Below are positions 34,196 to 46,220 of a stretch of DNA of 64,000 nt, one piece after another (positions within the stretch are counted from its first letter, which is position 1; each line of letters begins with the position of its first letter). Source of the stretch: Reticulitermes speratus. Its lineage: Eukaryota > Arthropoda > Insecta > Blattodea > Rhinotermitidae. The notes beneath the pieces are model-generated. The model saw nothing but the letters and a program-made list of their open reading frames with translations, was not told where the DNA came from and ran no database searches. The position numbers and the translations under genes were made by a program. The DNA is taken from assembly GCA_021186555.1 (NCBI GenBank), contig JAJKFL010000427.1, positions 22,865,238 through 22,929,237 on the forward strand, in the 5' to 3' direction.

Positions 34196-34835
34196 GTAGG
34201 TAGGTAGTTAGTTAGTTGAAGTTAGATTTTGGTAACAGCAGGACAGACATTGGAAACAAGCAGTGACCAGGATGCCCAAGCACAGCCACTGTGGATGACA
34301 AGGTGTGTTGTTCACATGTCATTATCAGACAGGACAGACACACTGACATCTCCCAAGAGCTGGACATTTTGCTGGGTGGCATAACAGTACTGTCTATGTC
34401 TAGCTGCATTACAGAAAAACATGTGCATGCTGGGGTCCAAAAACCCTCACTGACTGTCACAGAGCTTGCCATATGAGACACCCTCTCATGCATTTGACAT
34501 ATTTTGCCAATCAAGGAGACCATTTTCTGCAGTGCATTGTTACAGGAAGTGAAACATTGGTTAATCACATGATACCCAAAACCAAAAAATTCTCCTTGAT
34601 GTGGAAACACCTATCTTCCCCAGTAACGTAATTCAAAGTAATGCCATTGGTAAGGAAGATCATGGAAACTCTTTCAGGACATTAAGATATGCTGCTTGTG
34701 TATTTCATAAACCATGGTGGTACTGTGACTGCTGAGCGTTACTGTGGTACACTTGAGATGTTACGGCAGGCCGTTCATGACAGAAGGCCATGGTTGCAGC
34801 ATTTTGCACCAGGTCCCATACTGCCAAAAATCTTT
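33875..34835 (+). pseudogene. Degraded mariner transposase, split by LINE tail
   Basis: MAGLLETCSNVEVRSMIQFL starts the HTH domain, then QQVCIWSSDFD. After the LINE tail, GRTDIGNKQ, CPSTATVDDKV, DRHTDISQELDILLGG, KHVHAGVQKPSLTV, EVKHWLITYDTQNQK (catalytic region), KVMPLVRKIMETLF and TVTAERYCGTLEMLRQAVHD follow in mariner order. Frameshifts and stops are present. The last catalytic region is cut off by the LINE at 34836. Confidence 0.85.
34038..34215 (+). mobile_element. LINE tail (GPKR family) inside mariner
   Basis: ACAGGGACAGGTGGTGGGCT ... AACCTTCTGGTTCCATAAAA ... AGGAAGGACTCTGCTC and a (TTAG)n/(GTAG)n tail at 34165-34215. Only the last 180 bp of the LINE are present. Confidence 0.85.
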
Positions 34836-35550
34836 TCATGACAAAACGCAGAAATACATGACATTCATACTAGACAAAGTAATAATCTCCATCTGCCAAT
34901 GACCAACTTAACTATCTGCCAACGTGGAGTCCACTACACAGGTATAAAGATCTTTAACAAACTACCTTTAGAAATTAAAAATATTGCAGGAAATCCTCGC
35001 AAATTCAAGCATGCACTAAAAAAATACCTTAATAAAAATTATTTTTAAACACTAGAAAAATATTAAAATATGTAACATACAAAACCACAATAAAAATACT
35101 AATGTACATCTATTTTTAAGGTTTGGTGTTTATGCAATTATTTCATGGCAGTTAATTTGAATGTGGATTGCTCAGTAATACAATTCATTGTTTCAAGTCA
35201 TTTTATTATAATAAATTATGTATCTTATTACAGGAAATTAATAATTTTATTATATGTGTTATGAATTTTATGTATGTGAATGACATACCACTACATGTAT
35301 GTGTGTGTATGTATGGATGTGTACATGTATGTGTGTATGTTTATATGTATGTGTGTGTGTGCACTCATGTATGTACACATGATGTATTGTACTATTATAC
35401 TATGAATGCTGTACTTGCTGTATTGTATTGGGACTTATTATATTCATACAGTCTCTGTATTAATGACATTATCTGTAATTGTATTTGTTAGCATTGACTC
35501 GCCTGTATGGATTTACTTGAATGTGAAAATAAATACTAAAATACTAAATA
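34836..35550 (+). pseudogene. LINE 3' end (different family), 5'-truncated
   Basis: Frame NNLHLPMTNLTICQRGVHYT then GIKIFNKLPLEIKNIAGNPR and KFKHALKKYL..NYF-stop is the standard C-terminus of one insect LINE class. A long AT-rich 3' part with a (GTAT)n stretch (35298-35370) follows. The end near 35550 (AATAAATACTAAAATACTAA) is a guess. Confidence 0.7.
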
Positions 35551-35632
35551 CAGGCTTGAGACTAGTTACAGCACTAAACTGGAAGGTTACAGACCACGCT
35601 GCCTAGAGCCCTAATCTCATATCCAGTATTTA

Positions 35633-36321
35633 CCGTATTTTTCGGCGTATAAGACGCATTGGCATATAGGACGCATCCCATTTTTTATGCAGATTTCTTT
35701 GGAAAAAAATTATTTTAGTATATTTTATCATGCATTTATTGAATAAAAAATACATTGATTTTTCAGGGAATTCGTACATAACAAATAATCTAATTAGCAA
35801 AAATATTTTAAGTTACATTAAAGATATTAATCTTCATCCTCAAATCCACAAAAATCGTCATCTTCAGAGCTAGATACACTTGAAAGTTCTTCTGAATCAG
35901 GAACTGAGTCATCACTGTCTTCAAACAATCAATTATCCTCTGTACCGTCAAGGGAATTACAAATTGCCGCCGCTCTGCTGCCCTATTGCCATGTTCCTTT
36001 GCGTACTCAATGACGGCACGCTTGAATGCAATGGTATAGCAATGTCTGCGTTTTGGGTGATTCATGGGTTAGTCTACTGCGAGACTGTGCAATTAGAAAA
36101 ACTCAAACTGACATCACCAACACATGAGCATGTGCTGAACATGCATGCCCGACGGTTTACACAAACGTACCAACGAACGTAAATGAATAGAGTAGACTTA
36201 GACAGGTCAAAATTCCCCGTATTTTTTCGATGTATAAGACGCACCGGCGTATAGGACGCACTCCATTTTTCAGACAAAGTTTTAGGTGAAAAAAGTGCAT
36301 CTTATATGCCGAAAAATACGG
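35633..36321 (-). mobile_element. Internally deleted pogo-like transposon
   Basis: It starts CCGTATTTTTCGGCGTATAA and ends in the complement of CCGTATTTTTCGGC, with TA at 35631-35632 and 36322-36323. Inner subterminal copies of GTATA(A/G)GACGCA occur at both ends. On the - strand it keeps the first 30 residues of a transposase (MNHPKRRHCYTIAFKRAVIE; YAKEHGNRAAERR, a Brinker/psq-type helix) and an acidic C-terminal stretch in another frame (SSSEDDDFCGFEDED). The catalytic core is deleted. Confidence 0.85.
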
Positions 36322-36323
36322 TA

Positions 36324-37349
36324 ATTCTCTTTTGACCACTGAACAAGCACCTGCACAGCAAGCGAGGTGCAACAGACACTGGCATGATGCAAGTTGTCAT
36401 TTCCTGGCTTGACACTGGTTTCTTCTATGCTAAGATACAAGCCTTGGTGCCATGGTAGGACAAATGCTTAAATGTCAAAGTGCCTACATGGAGGCCTGAT
36501 GTGTATCATGTGCTACCCACGTGGTGTGTACACGTGGAAGTCTGAATGATGTTCTTGGCATGAGAGTGTTTGTTACCTTATTTTTTGAAACCCCTTTTCA
36601 TAACACATAGAGCATGCCACTCCCCCCCCCCCCCACCCCCTCTGTTTAACAAAGTAACAAAGTTTAATTTCTAATACAAGTATGCAAGTACTTCCTTTTT
36701 TTTACAAGAACAAGTAATGTTGTGTAATATAACACAACCATACACCAACCTTAACGTCATGTAATGGCACTTCGTGGATTATTGTGGGTTTACCTTTTAT
36801 TCTGAGATTTTAACTGCTAAACAGAACAAGTGTGGGGTCTGTATCTCCATCATGTACCCCATGAAGGTACCAGTTGACAGAATAGTCTTACTTCAAGATC
36901 TGTGGTGTAGAATTTGTGAACCAAGGTTGCCTTATGTGGATGCAGTTAGCACGTGTCTTGTGTGTTTTCTTGTACTGACTAGTATGGAACCTGTGGCTCA
37001 AAAACTTTTAACATATTTGTAAATTGTCCTCTTTTGAACAGGTGCATCAGGATTGCAGCAAATATATTTAGTATATGTGTCATGTAGAATCCAATAGCGA
37101 CTGCATATGATTTACATCCAGTAAGCAGGAAGGCAGTGAATGGGCTGGTTTGTGTAAGAAACCCGACTGCAAGTGACTGGTGATATTTTTTCAGATAAAA
37201 TAATGTTCCTGTAGAATGCGACTGATAATATTATGAGAGACCGGTGTATGTGTCACATTTATTTTTGTTAGAAACCAGTCTACCTAAAATGCTGCTGTTT
37301 AAATTTTATATTATTTTCACCATGCATTTTTTACAATTCACAAATTACA
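36324..37349. other. Unassigned interval with poly-C tract
   Basis: Poly-C near 36619-36640. No gene or repeat recognised. Confidence 0.5.
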
Positions 37350-37449
37350 CACCAACGACATGCACTATATTTTCACTTATGTTCTTTATTCTTCAATATT
37401 CTTCAAGAATAAAGAATATAAAGTGAAAATATAGTGCATTTCGTTGGTG
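37350..37449. repeat. 100-bp hairpin MITE
   Basis: CACCAACGACATGCACTATA and its complement form about 45-bp arms around a 10-base loop. There is a double copy of ATAAAGAATA at the centre. It is short and almost fully self-complementary. Confidence 0.8.
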
Positions 37450-37804
37450 GTGCTGTTTAATTAAATTTGTACAACAAATTTTGTAATTGAAGAGAAACCA
37501 AACTCAGATATTTCCTAGAATTAAATTTGACTTAATGTGATCCTTACAGTCACTCTGTAATCAGTTCTAAATGTGTCCATCAGTAGTGGTATATTACACT
37601 GAAGATTACCAGGTTTCTAGACTTATCCATCGTCTGAAATTTAAAATGAATGTGCTTTGGGAATTGGATCTGATTGCATCATTAGTTGACATGGCAGGGA
37701 GGCACCTGCAGATAATGACTGTGGAGTTTGCAGTTGACCTTGACCATTTTGTGCCAACTGTCCTTTTCTTGTGACCACTAACCAATGTATTCCAGTTAAA
37801 AATA

Positions 37805-38401
37805 CAGTTAACCCTCGTTATCCAACTCTAATTCATTTCTAAAAACGGATCTGATAGCGAAAAATTGGATAGTGATACTGTATTTCCCATTATTTTAAAT
37901 GGGAAAAATAATAATACGTTCCCAGCCCATCCCAAAACCCCCAACCAAGTTTCCTACATACTGCTAAAAAACTCTTATTAAACACCTATAAAACAGTCCA
38001 ACAGTATTCTCTTTTTGAAAAAAACCAGCAGTGGTTTATGCATAATATTAAACCCACAAAAGACCAATTATGTAATTAGTAAGCACTGAATGGGTCAAAA
38101 AGTAGTTACTGTACTTACTGATTGAAGTGAAGAAATGAGTGAGGTGAGGTGGGAGAGGTCCCCAGAATCCCCTCTGGGTTCGATCAATCCTTTCAGATCA
38201 TTTCACTGCAACAATCTGTAAATACCGCGCTCAGTCTTGGAGTGAATAAAAATTTCTCACTAGCCCTGGTATGAAATTTTGTCAGATGTGGAGTTGCAAT
38301 AGCAGAGATTTGATGTGGATAACGAATTTTGGGTATTAATATCTGCAAGTTGCCAGAGTGAAAAATTGCACTACGAGACTGCAGATAGTGAGGGTTGACT
38401 G
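37805..38401. mobile_element. Tigger/pogo-like MITE
   Basis: Ends CAGTTAACCCTCGTTATCC and, reversed, CAGTCAACCCTCACTATCTG, with TA at 37803-37804 and 38402-38403. Inner GGATAGTGATACTGTATTTC recalls the terminus. No transposase. Confidence 0.8.
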
Positions 38402-38403
38402 TA

Positions 38404-39530
38404 AATTGGGCTGAAGTGCAGTTGCGTTTTTTTGCATGTAAGATAATACAGTTATTTTTTGTAGTGTTGTGTGCGGTTGAGCTGTGCATAAATTTGACTT
38501 TAGGCTCGTTATAAATAGAACACCTAACAGATGGTGACCAGTGGAAAGAAGGTAATAGAGACTGATGTTTTTGACATGATGTGTATGTTTTACCCCAGCT
38601 GTAATTGCTAGTGTTAAGGAACTCGCGCTGTGCAGGTCGACCACATTCTCTTGAGTAAAGGATATTACTTGTTTAATCTGATAGAAAGAGCTATTTTCAA
38701 TTGCTGAACCAGGCTGGCTGACATGCTGCATCAACATATGACTGTAGAGTTATAAGTACAGGTGCATCCAGTTACTGACAACAGTGGATGCCTCCCCATC
38801 CTTTTACCTAAGGACAGTAATGGATCCAGTTCCAGGAAACATATGTTTTTTGAGACCATGCACAAAGTCCAGCACCTGATTGTCCTAAATATGGATACTT
38901 CTTTGTATTTATTTTTAACTGTCACATGCTTATATGACAACATGCTGCTATTGCTGAATGACCTAGCATGCCTTACCTTGGTTTATGTATGTTTATTCAA
39001 TAATGTGCTGCAGGACCAACATAACAAAATAAATCTTTTTGTTACGTACTTATTTGGTGAGATGTTTTGTGGTTCTGAAGACCTGCTATCTCCTGATATG
39101 TCACAGATTCAGTTTTGTGTGCTGGTCTGTGAAATACCCACCACTGGACAGTCCCACATCACACTTTATGCACTAGGCTTGACTTTTCTTTATTTTTCTT
39201 GCAGAACATACACAGCAGAGTGTAATCACTTCTCATTCTATGTTTACTTTCAGGGTTTATTATCTCTTTTATTTATTATGATCTAAGTGTTAAATACAGT
39301 TTTCAGCAGTTTCAAAGACTGTGTCATGTGACTTCAAGTTTTACAAAAATACACATAAAACTTTCTGTATCTTTAATTTTTACACAGACATGCTCTGTAA
39401 GACTTCCTGGCATCTTAGCAACAGGATTTATTATTACTGATTATCTTGAGCCATTGAGTCAGCAACAACAATGAGCATATTTGTAATGTCCCTTTAAGTT
39501 TTTCCAAAAACACGAGGTATAAGATTTTCC
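38404..39530. other. Unassigned interval
   Basis: It contains a 174-codon open frame from a GTG at 38762, of hydrophobic, Leu/Cys-rich composition with no family resemblance, which I treat as chance. Confidence 0.4.
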
Positions 39531-39725
39531 CATATATATATATATTATATATATATATATAAAGGAAGAAGAAGAAGTAAATTTCGCCCTATAACAGGCC
39601 ATGAAGGCCAAGAGGGGGAGTAAAGGCATAGCTCTACTCTTTCATTTCATTAACCTTGTCACTAGATGGGGGTGGGTGCTTAACGCAACGCCTGGCCGCT
39701 TTACCCCCAAAAATAATGTTGCCCC
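39531..39725 (-). mobile_element. (AT)n tract and partial SINE family 1
   Basis: 39531-39562 is (AT)n. From 39578 the reversed SINE tail is clear: CGCCCTATAACAGGCCATGA, AGAGGGGGAGTA, CACTAGATGGGGGTGGGTG and GGCCGCTTTACCCCC. The head is missing beyond 39725. Confidence 0.75.
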
Positions 39726-40264
39726 TATTTTGTAAAATGCAGCTAACTGGCTAATTTGAGTTATATGTAGCAAATCATTCAACTAATGGTCCTCTATGAT
39801 ATGTAAAAAGGTGACACCAGCATCTTCAAGAATAACCAAGATAGGTGGGGGATATTCTACCTCTCAAAGCATTTGTAATTTGTAAAATGGAGCCATCTTC
39901 TTGCTTCTCCTGTAAAATTGATGTTTAGTGGGTTATCCCCTTTTTGAAAATAGGGGCGATGTGTAATGTGTCTTTAAATTGTTTCATAGTCCTGAGCTCA
40001 TACCTCACGATGAAGCACACACTGTCTCAGTTGCAAAAACTAGCTTTGACCTTAATGCATACCTTATTACTCACAGTGAATGCAATCTATAATATGCATG
40101 GCAACCTGTTTTGTGTAGATTACTATGGATTGTTATCAGTTATTATTGATTACAGTTGATTATTTGACCATTGGGTGACTCATTCATAACAAAATAATAT
40201 TTACACTCTACTATTTAGCCTGTTTCACCAATCATTTCTTCGTTCTCAGAAAACAAAGCATTAA

Positions 40265-40455
40265 ATTTTATCATCCTAAGAGACCACATGCTGGTCTCTA
40301 AAATGTGCTGGTGAATGGCCTAGCATGTGCTGGACTCCGTGTATTTTTTACTTGATAGCAATTTAAATGTCCATGCTAAGCCAGAAAAACTCAGGCCATC
40401 AAGAGATACTTACTAAATTTCTAGGTTTATCTTAAAATCTGGGTACTCCTAAAGG
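40265..40455. mobile_element. piggyBac-like MITE, second family, copy 2
   Basis: TTAA at 40261-40264 and 40456-40459. The sequence aligns with 30200-30364. Confidence 0.7.
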
Positions 40456-40489
40456 TTAAAAGATAGATCGCACTGTGGCTCGCTTTGAA

Positions 40490-40680
40490 GAGTACGATGT
40501 CGTGGCTGCCTCGTGTGATTGTGATGTGATGTATCATATGTTGATGCTCAACTGATTCTTAAGCTTTAGCTTGTACCTCACAGAGAACACACTGTTGGTT
40601 GTATCATATGCTTGATGCTCAACTGGTTCGTCCTCAGCACATACCTCCAAAAAAAAAAAAAAAAAATACTTCAGAGCTCA
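40490..40680. repeat. Imperfect direct repeat and poly-A
   Basis: TTGATGCTCAACTG[A/G]TTC occurs twice about 70 bp apart with ACCTCACAGAGAACACACTG between. A poly-A run ends at about 40666. Similar CTCACAGAACAC blocks appear near 49735 and 58670. Confidence 0.45.
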
Positions 40681-41287
40681 AGTGTGAATCCATACAGAAT
40701 CATATAACTAGTGCGACAAATTCTCCAAACACATGCCATCCAGTGACTGGTTCAGTGCTTATCTCATTGTGGTAAATAAATAAATTAGTAAGGACTTTTA
40801 CTCCACCCACATCTTTGTATCATTCTACTCTAAATGTTAATGGGTATTATTTATTTGAAAAAAAATTGTGCATATTTAAATGTTTGTTTTTTTAAAAGAA
40901 ATGCATGAGATACCTGACCTTAGAGGTGGCAGAAGTGTCTAATTGTGTGGGAAGTGGATTCTGCAGTGTTATTCAAGCTGCGAATATTGTATTTTTAAAG
41001 GAACTATTTAATTATTTAAATGAAAATAATTGATAGTTTTTACTGTGACTGTACTTAAGGAGATAACTAAAGGGCCGGTAACTCAGAGTCAGTTGTTTTA
41101 ATTATGTAAGCAAATTAACCTACTGTTAGTTAGATATTCTGTGGTATTCTTTGGATACTGTATCATTACATATTAAGTCATAATACGATATGGGATATTA
41201 TCCGTTAAGTTTCGTTCGGAGGAGCCGTTCGTTGCGTTTTGTATCCGTTCCGCCCTTATTCCAGTATCATTCGTTAAATTTGTGGCC

Positions 41288-41430
41288 GTTGTCAGCACGA
41301 CTAAATTGTAGTTAACAAATTCCTCCATAGATTGCGTGGAAGGGATCAGTTAAATTTTGAGTTGTACTCAGCGCGAGTGAATTGTAGTAAAGAAACTGTC
41401 CATAGATTGCGCGGAAGGGACGTACCTTTC
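41288..41430. repeat. Two-copy tandem duplication in possible 5' UTR
   Basis: About 70-bp halves share GTTGT..TCAGC.CGA, AATTGTAGT and CCATAGATTGCG[T/C]GGAAGGGA. It lies in a CpG-richer stretch starting near 41200, just upstream of two short uORFs (41434-41475, 41506-41535). Confidence 0.7.
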
Positions 41431-41744
41431 AATATGGCAACGGCTGTGAGGCTTGACGTTTATATCCGTGTTTGATTTACGTAATTATTGTTTCGTAGTT
41501 GTAAAATGAGTGACGAGAAAATGGGAAATGTCTAGTTTTATGTGTGGAATATCCTAGTGCACTTGATCTGTAGGTGACACCAATTACCTTTCATTGCACA
41601 ATCGATGAAAGTCTGCAAGCAAAAGTGTTCGCCAAAACAGTTTGTTACCATATTCAGGTGATGTTTCATTGCGGTACCGATTTGCAATAATGAATTCGGA
41701 AACTAGTGAAATACCTTGAAGCGTCACAGTTTGCATCCAGGATT

Positions 41745-41835
41745 ATGGAGAGCTGTTGGCATTGTGTTCAATTGTACTTGGGATTTTTGTTTTTCACGTT
41801 ATGCGGAGGATATCCCATCGATTTCGATTCTGCTG
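41745..41835 (+). CDS. Possible first coding exon with signal peptide
   Basis: ATG at 41745 opens MESCWHCVQLYLGFLFFTLC, a short polar start, a hydrophobic core and a Cys/Gly-Gly cleavage-like end, then YPIDFDSA. It is followed by the strong donor GCTG|GTGAGT at 41836. The upstream 550 bp are CpG-richer than the surroundings. I cannot find the next exon in the remaining 22 kb and do not recognise the protein, so a long first intron would be needed. It could be chance. Confidence 0.4.
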
Positions 41836-41839
41836 GTGA

Positions 41840-43500
41840 GTCATACTTTAAAGTTACGTAGTTTATGGCATGTCAGTTTACAGAGATAATGTCAGTGCAG
41901 GCGCGAATTGTGCAACCATCAACTTTAAACTTTCTTTAATGCACCTAATACAGTCAAATGTTTATGGACTCTCACAATCCACCGAGTTTGACTGCACAGG
42001 TTGGCTGAATTATACTGTGTGTAATTCACATGTTTTCCGTCTGGAGTTCCATAAACATATCTTGAATTCCACAGTGTGTTTTTAAGTAACTCGAAATTTA
42101 TATGGAATTGGGATTTCCTTTGGGTAGGGCCAGTTGCCCTAATAAAACCGAAATTTGGTGAAAGGTTAACGTTGTTGGATAAGTTAGAATTATAAATAAA
42201 TCGTAACCAGTGACAAGCATACGTGAACACCTTAGTGTGAAATGGATCTAAATTCGGTAAAGTTCTGAGAAGAATTAGGTATTCACAGTATCAGTCTGTT
42301 TCTTTTACTTGATGTACTGTTTACTGGAGTATGTACCAGGGGGGTAAGAAGTCATTGAAACTTAGGAGCCAGACATAAAGTGGTCAGGAATGTCAACACT
42401 CAGCATTACCCTGCAAGCAGGTACATTCTGATATTGATGGCGAATTTATGGATGCTGCCTAATTGCAGCAGCATTCATGGAAGTAAATTCACATGGTGGA
42501 AGATCTTATTGTAGCCCAAGATGGTGCCATAGAATCTTAATTTAATGTTGATTTTGTATTATATATTGACCAAAACAAAGAGTATAAACCTTTGATGTAA
42601 TCCTCTTCCCTGTTACTTTCATTTCTGTCCTCATCTCATTATGATGGGAGGGCTTAGTATAGAATGTCTGGCCAGAGAAGTGACTCAGTGGTCATGATGA
42701 ATTAATATGCAGCAATACTATTTGATGTCATGCAAAAGCCGTAAAATAGAGTAGTGAGATATGGGTACATGTTCAGACTAAACAGAAGTAATGGAATACA
42801 AGGGTATCTTGAAGTTGAGAATGCAATTGAGGGATCGCTGCATGTAGCAAGAAGCAGAATGACCATGTGTTTAAGATGGATGAAGACAGTTGCCAAGGGT
42901 AGTGTGGTTTTATAAACCAGCAGGCAAAAAGTAACATTAAGACATGGAAAGAGAGTTTGTAGTTTAGGTAAGTTGCCTTGTCTGTAAAGAGAAGAAGTGC
43001 AAGTTTTGAGGTTTTTACAGTGGTTTTGGTTGAGGATTCCGAATTTGGTATATGGTGCTGCATTATGGGGTAATCGGATCCCAACATTTTAAAGAACATA
43101 CTCCATTTGTCTTCAAGAGGCAGTACATCTTAGAACATACTGAACTTTGAAAGTGAATGCAGATGAAATGCTGGGATCATATTATGCTGTGGTGTAGTGT
43201 CATATCCTGGAAGAATGTAATTCTAAGAGAAGGAATCTTTAATCCATAAATGCACAGATGTTACAATATTTATATATCAGCTGCTTTAATATTAAAAACT
43301 CTGCATTTTGCCCTTGCAGAGTGTGTGTGTGCATGCATGTGACTTTCACAATGAACAATAATTATTTCCCATGCAGCGTTAACTATTTGGTCTTCATAAT
43401 GCAGGCACAGTGCTTTGATTGTGGGGTAGGGAATGAATCACAAAATTTGGTTTAGGTAGATTTTATGCTTCAAGGTTAAAGACAAGAAGAACATATGTTA
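41840..43500. other. Unassigned interval
   Basis: No clear element. A frame at 43030-43075 (PNLVYGAALWGNR) weakly recalls a LINE RT C-terminus but cannot be supported further. Confidence 0.4.
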
Positions 43501-44549
43501 GTCATGTTGATCAAAATTATGGCTTTCTGGGATGTGATCCCTTGTGATTTGGTAGATAGGTGTCAGGGTTTGGGGGGAACCCATCCAACAAACTTGCATG
43601 GTGTCACATCCCAGACATGTATGTTAGGGCTGGTGGGAAAATGTTATCTTACATGTTGTGCTCTATATGAAGGCATTTTTTATTATTACATTGTGATAAA
43701 GGTTTGTTTTGCATGGTACCTTCATACTAAAGGTGTATTGGAAAGAGAAACTAGTGAAAGGAAAATGGTGCTGAAATCTGTTAGCATATCCAACTGTGGT
43801 TCCTGTCTGGAATGTCGTTCATGTCTCGCTTCATGCACCAAGACTTTATGAAGAATAGAACAAAATTTATTACATTTCATAGATCCTTTGTTATGGCTGA
43901 GCCAAAAGGTGTAGAATGGGTCATACTAGGAGGGTGAAACTTATTTCACAAATAAACTGAAGTAACTACTTGACACCATTATAAATTACATGTATAGGTG
44001 TATGGTCTATTGTCACACACTGCATAAGCTGACATATACAGCTGTGAAAGTTATTTCATATACTGAGCTCCAATATCAGTGCGTAACATGCATATAATTA
44101 TATAATTCAAAAAGTGCTTGCAAAAATCGTTAAGAGTATATATATGCATATTGTGTAAGCCTAGATACATGCTAGCCCAATAAACATTTTACACGTGTCC
44201 TTATGTAGCTTGAGATTCTTCAGTTGATGTAGACTGATCACAGAGGAGTTATTATTCTATTTAATGTCTTATAAGAAGACTGTGAATAAAAAACTGTTCT
44301 CATTTAAATGTAAAAAAAATAGCCATTTCAAGTACAGTGGTTATCATATATACTGTGTGCTTTGATATTAAAAAGCTCTCTGTTTCACCCACAAAGTGTA
44401 TTTTTGGGTTTCATATGATGATAACAATAAACAGTAATATTTTTCCAAAACAAAATTAGGAATCGGTCTTTGCAGTGGAGATGAAGTGTTTTCTGTGAGG
44501 TAGGAACTGAAATTTTGTATATTATTTTAATGACTTTTAGATGTAAAAG

Positions 44550-44760
44550 GGGCCATGCCATGTCTCAGGCAGTTATTTACTGGTCTCTTCCTCTGAGACC
44601 TGGATTCAGTCCCAGATTAGTGGTGGACAAAGTAGCACTGGGACAGGTTTTTTTTTCTCCAAATATGCCAGTTTTCTTTTGTCAGAATCACTTCACTAAT
44701 GCTCCATACTCATATTCTTATATATTTTGCTTCTACCAGAAGGACAAACGGCTTAAACCT
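44550..44760 (+). mobile_element. SINE family 4
   Basis: CTCAGGCAGTTATTTACTGG, GGATTCAGTCCCAG, ACAAAGTAGCACTGGGACAG and TCACTAATGCTCC match the - strand copy at 23440-23655. Confidence 0.65.
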
Positions 44761-45234
44761 GGGAACCCTCCAAAAAAGCAATGCTCTTTCAGAAGTCAGG
44801 GAAAAAGGGGTATAAAGGTAGGCCTACTTCACTTTTCTTACATGTGAGCGGGTTAGAAGAAAAGATTGGAAAACACTAAATTCCATTCATGTTGATTTTC
44901 ATAACCCTGATATATTTTAGTGATTGTGAATTATGTGGAATATTATTTCCTGAATGGCTCTTCATACAAAAGCTTCTGCATGGAGCACAAAATAAAAGCA
45001 TATGTTGTGTAATACTGTCATCTGTTAGATGCAATTTTTTTGTCATTATTTGCATTTGACAAAATGTAATTTTATCATACAGCAACATGCTAAGCATGCA
45101 TACTAAGTAATGGATTTGTAAGTGAATATATTATTTTTATGGTGTATTTAATGTAACTGCCAGTAGTTTTATGTGGTGGGATGGTTGTGAATAATTAATT
45201 GTGAAAGGGCATGCAAGGAAACAGTTATGATCTG

Positions 45235-45440
45235 TTTTAAAGTTATTTATTTCATGCATTTTGAAACACTATTTTCATTTAAGTGCCAACTAATGCACTT
45301 ACAATATGTGATACATCAGTCGTTTTACTCCGACATGTTTCGACATAATCGTGCCATCATCAGGGAGTACATGCCACGTTTAAAACCATTAACAGTAAAA
45401 TTCATTACATATATGAATGTCACAACCATCAGTACATACA
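45235..45440. mobile_element. Foldback family P5, one arm
   Basis: From TTTTAAAGTTATTTATTTCA through ACTTACAATATGTGATAC to AAAACCATTAACAGTAAAAT it aligns with the left arm of 19683-20054. The second arm is missing or replaced by an AT-rich palindrome (45520-45600). Confidence 0.8.
45326..45369 (-). ncRNA. Hammerhead-ribozyme-like motif, best copy
   Basis: On the - strand: stem I TACTCC, core CTGATGA, one extra T, stem II GGCA/TGTC closing a 6-base loop, GAA, ACATGT as a 2-bp stem III with loop AT, C as cleavage base, then GGAGTA, which pairs perfectly with TACTCC. All conserved core bases of a type I hammerhead are present. Cautions: the base between CTGATGA and stem II, the G-T pair in stem II and the minimal stem III. 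Such minimal forms are known in Penelope-like elements and retrozymes. Confidence 0.6.
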
Positions 45441-45519
45441 ACTGCTAAAATCATTTTGCATGTAGATAAAATATTTGAATTTTCTGATGTATAGTATTAT
45501 ATATAAACGTATTAAAACA

Positions 45520-45652
45520 CATTTAAATGTAAAAATATTTAAAGTCTAAAATGTTATATGTAATTATATTTTAGATTTTAAATATTTTTACATTTTTATA
45601 TTATATTATCAAGAAAAGAGATTGTATATTATATAGATTCTCTTTTCTTCAT
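45520..45652. repeat. Two AT-rich hairpins
   Basis: AAATGTAAAAATATTTAAA mirrors TTTAAATATTTTTACATTT, and AAGAAAAGAGA mirrors TCTCTTTTCTT at 45612-45650. Confidence 0.75.
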
Positions 45653-45789
45653 AATATAGCAAGGTTGGCCGCTTCCCTCGCCCTCTAAAAAAAGAACTTT
45701 GGGCAGCAATGGATACTGATTACCAAGAAAATATTTTCGCGTGTCAATGTGGCCACGCTTGCCATACGTTAATAAGCGTTGGTCTAGTG

Positions 45790-46212
45790 CAGTCCTGTTC
45801 AGCCTTTTATGTGGTGCGTGCAACTTCGGTTAAACTTGGTCTGCATGCGGGTAACATGAAATTGAATACACGGAATGAAGAATGAGTAATTATACGTGTA
45901 ATTATACCTGTGTGTTTTTTTCTCTACATCATGTGCAGTAAAAATATGCTGTTAATGATAGTAAACATTTATAAAAGAAATGAAATTCACAACATAGGTT
46001 AAGATGTCTTCCTTTTTTAGCAAATGTTTACAAAATTAATTATTAACGTAACGTGTGTCTCTGTAAATAAACAGCCAATTGCTTTTAAGTTTAATTCGGC
46101 TGTGCCAGGGAAAGGGTTAAAAGACGTTTTCTCGTTTGTAATCTGTCCGCGGTCAACATAACGCTGTCTCGCGGGCAACACGTTAACTGTGAGCTGCGGG
46201 TTGAGAGGCGTG
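45790..46212. mobile_element. hAT-type nonautonomous element, copy 2
   Basis: It starts CAGTCCTGTTCAGCC after GTCTAGTG (45782-45789) and ends before GAGTAGTG (46213-46220). It is about 70% alike to 1320-1755 by eye, including CAACTT[C/T]GG, ATCATGT[G/A]CA[G/A]TAAAAATAT and GGGTTAA[A/G]AGA. Confidence 0.78.
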
Positions 46213-46220
46213 GAGTAGTG

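Noticed and set aside
38762-39286. 174-codon frame
   Set aside because: Starts at GTG, Leu/Cys/Tyr-rich, no motif, no splice context, and the region is AT-rich; likely chance.
43020-43180. LINE RT C-terminal fragment
   Set aside because: PNLVYGAALWGNR resembles one, but the following sequence does not continue the similarity convincingly.
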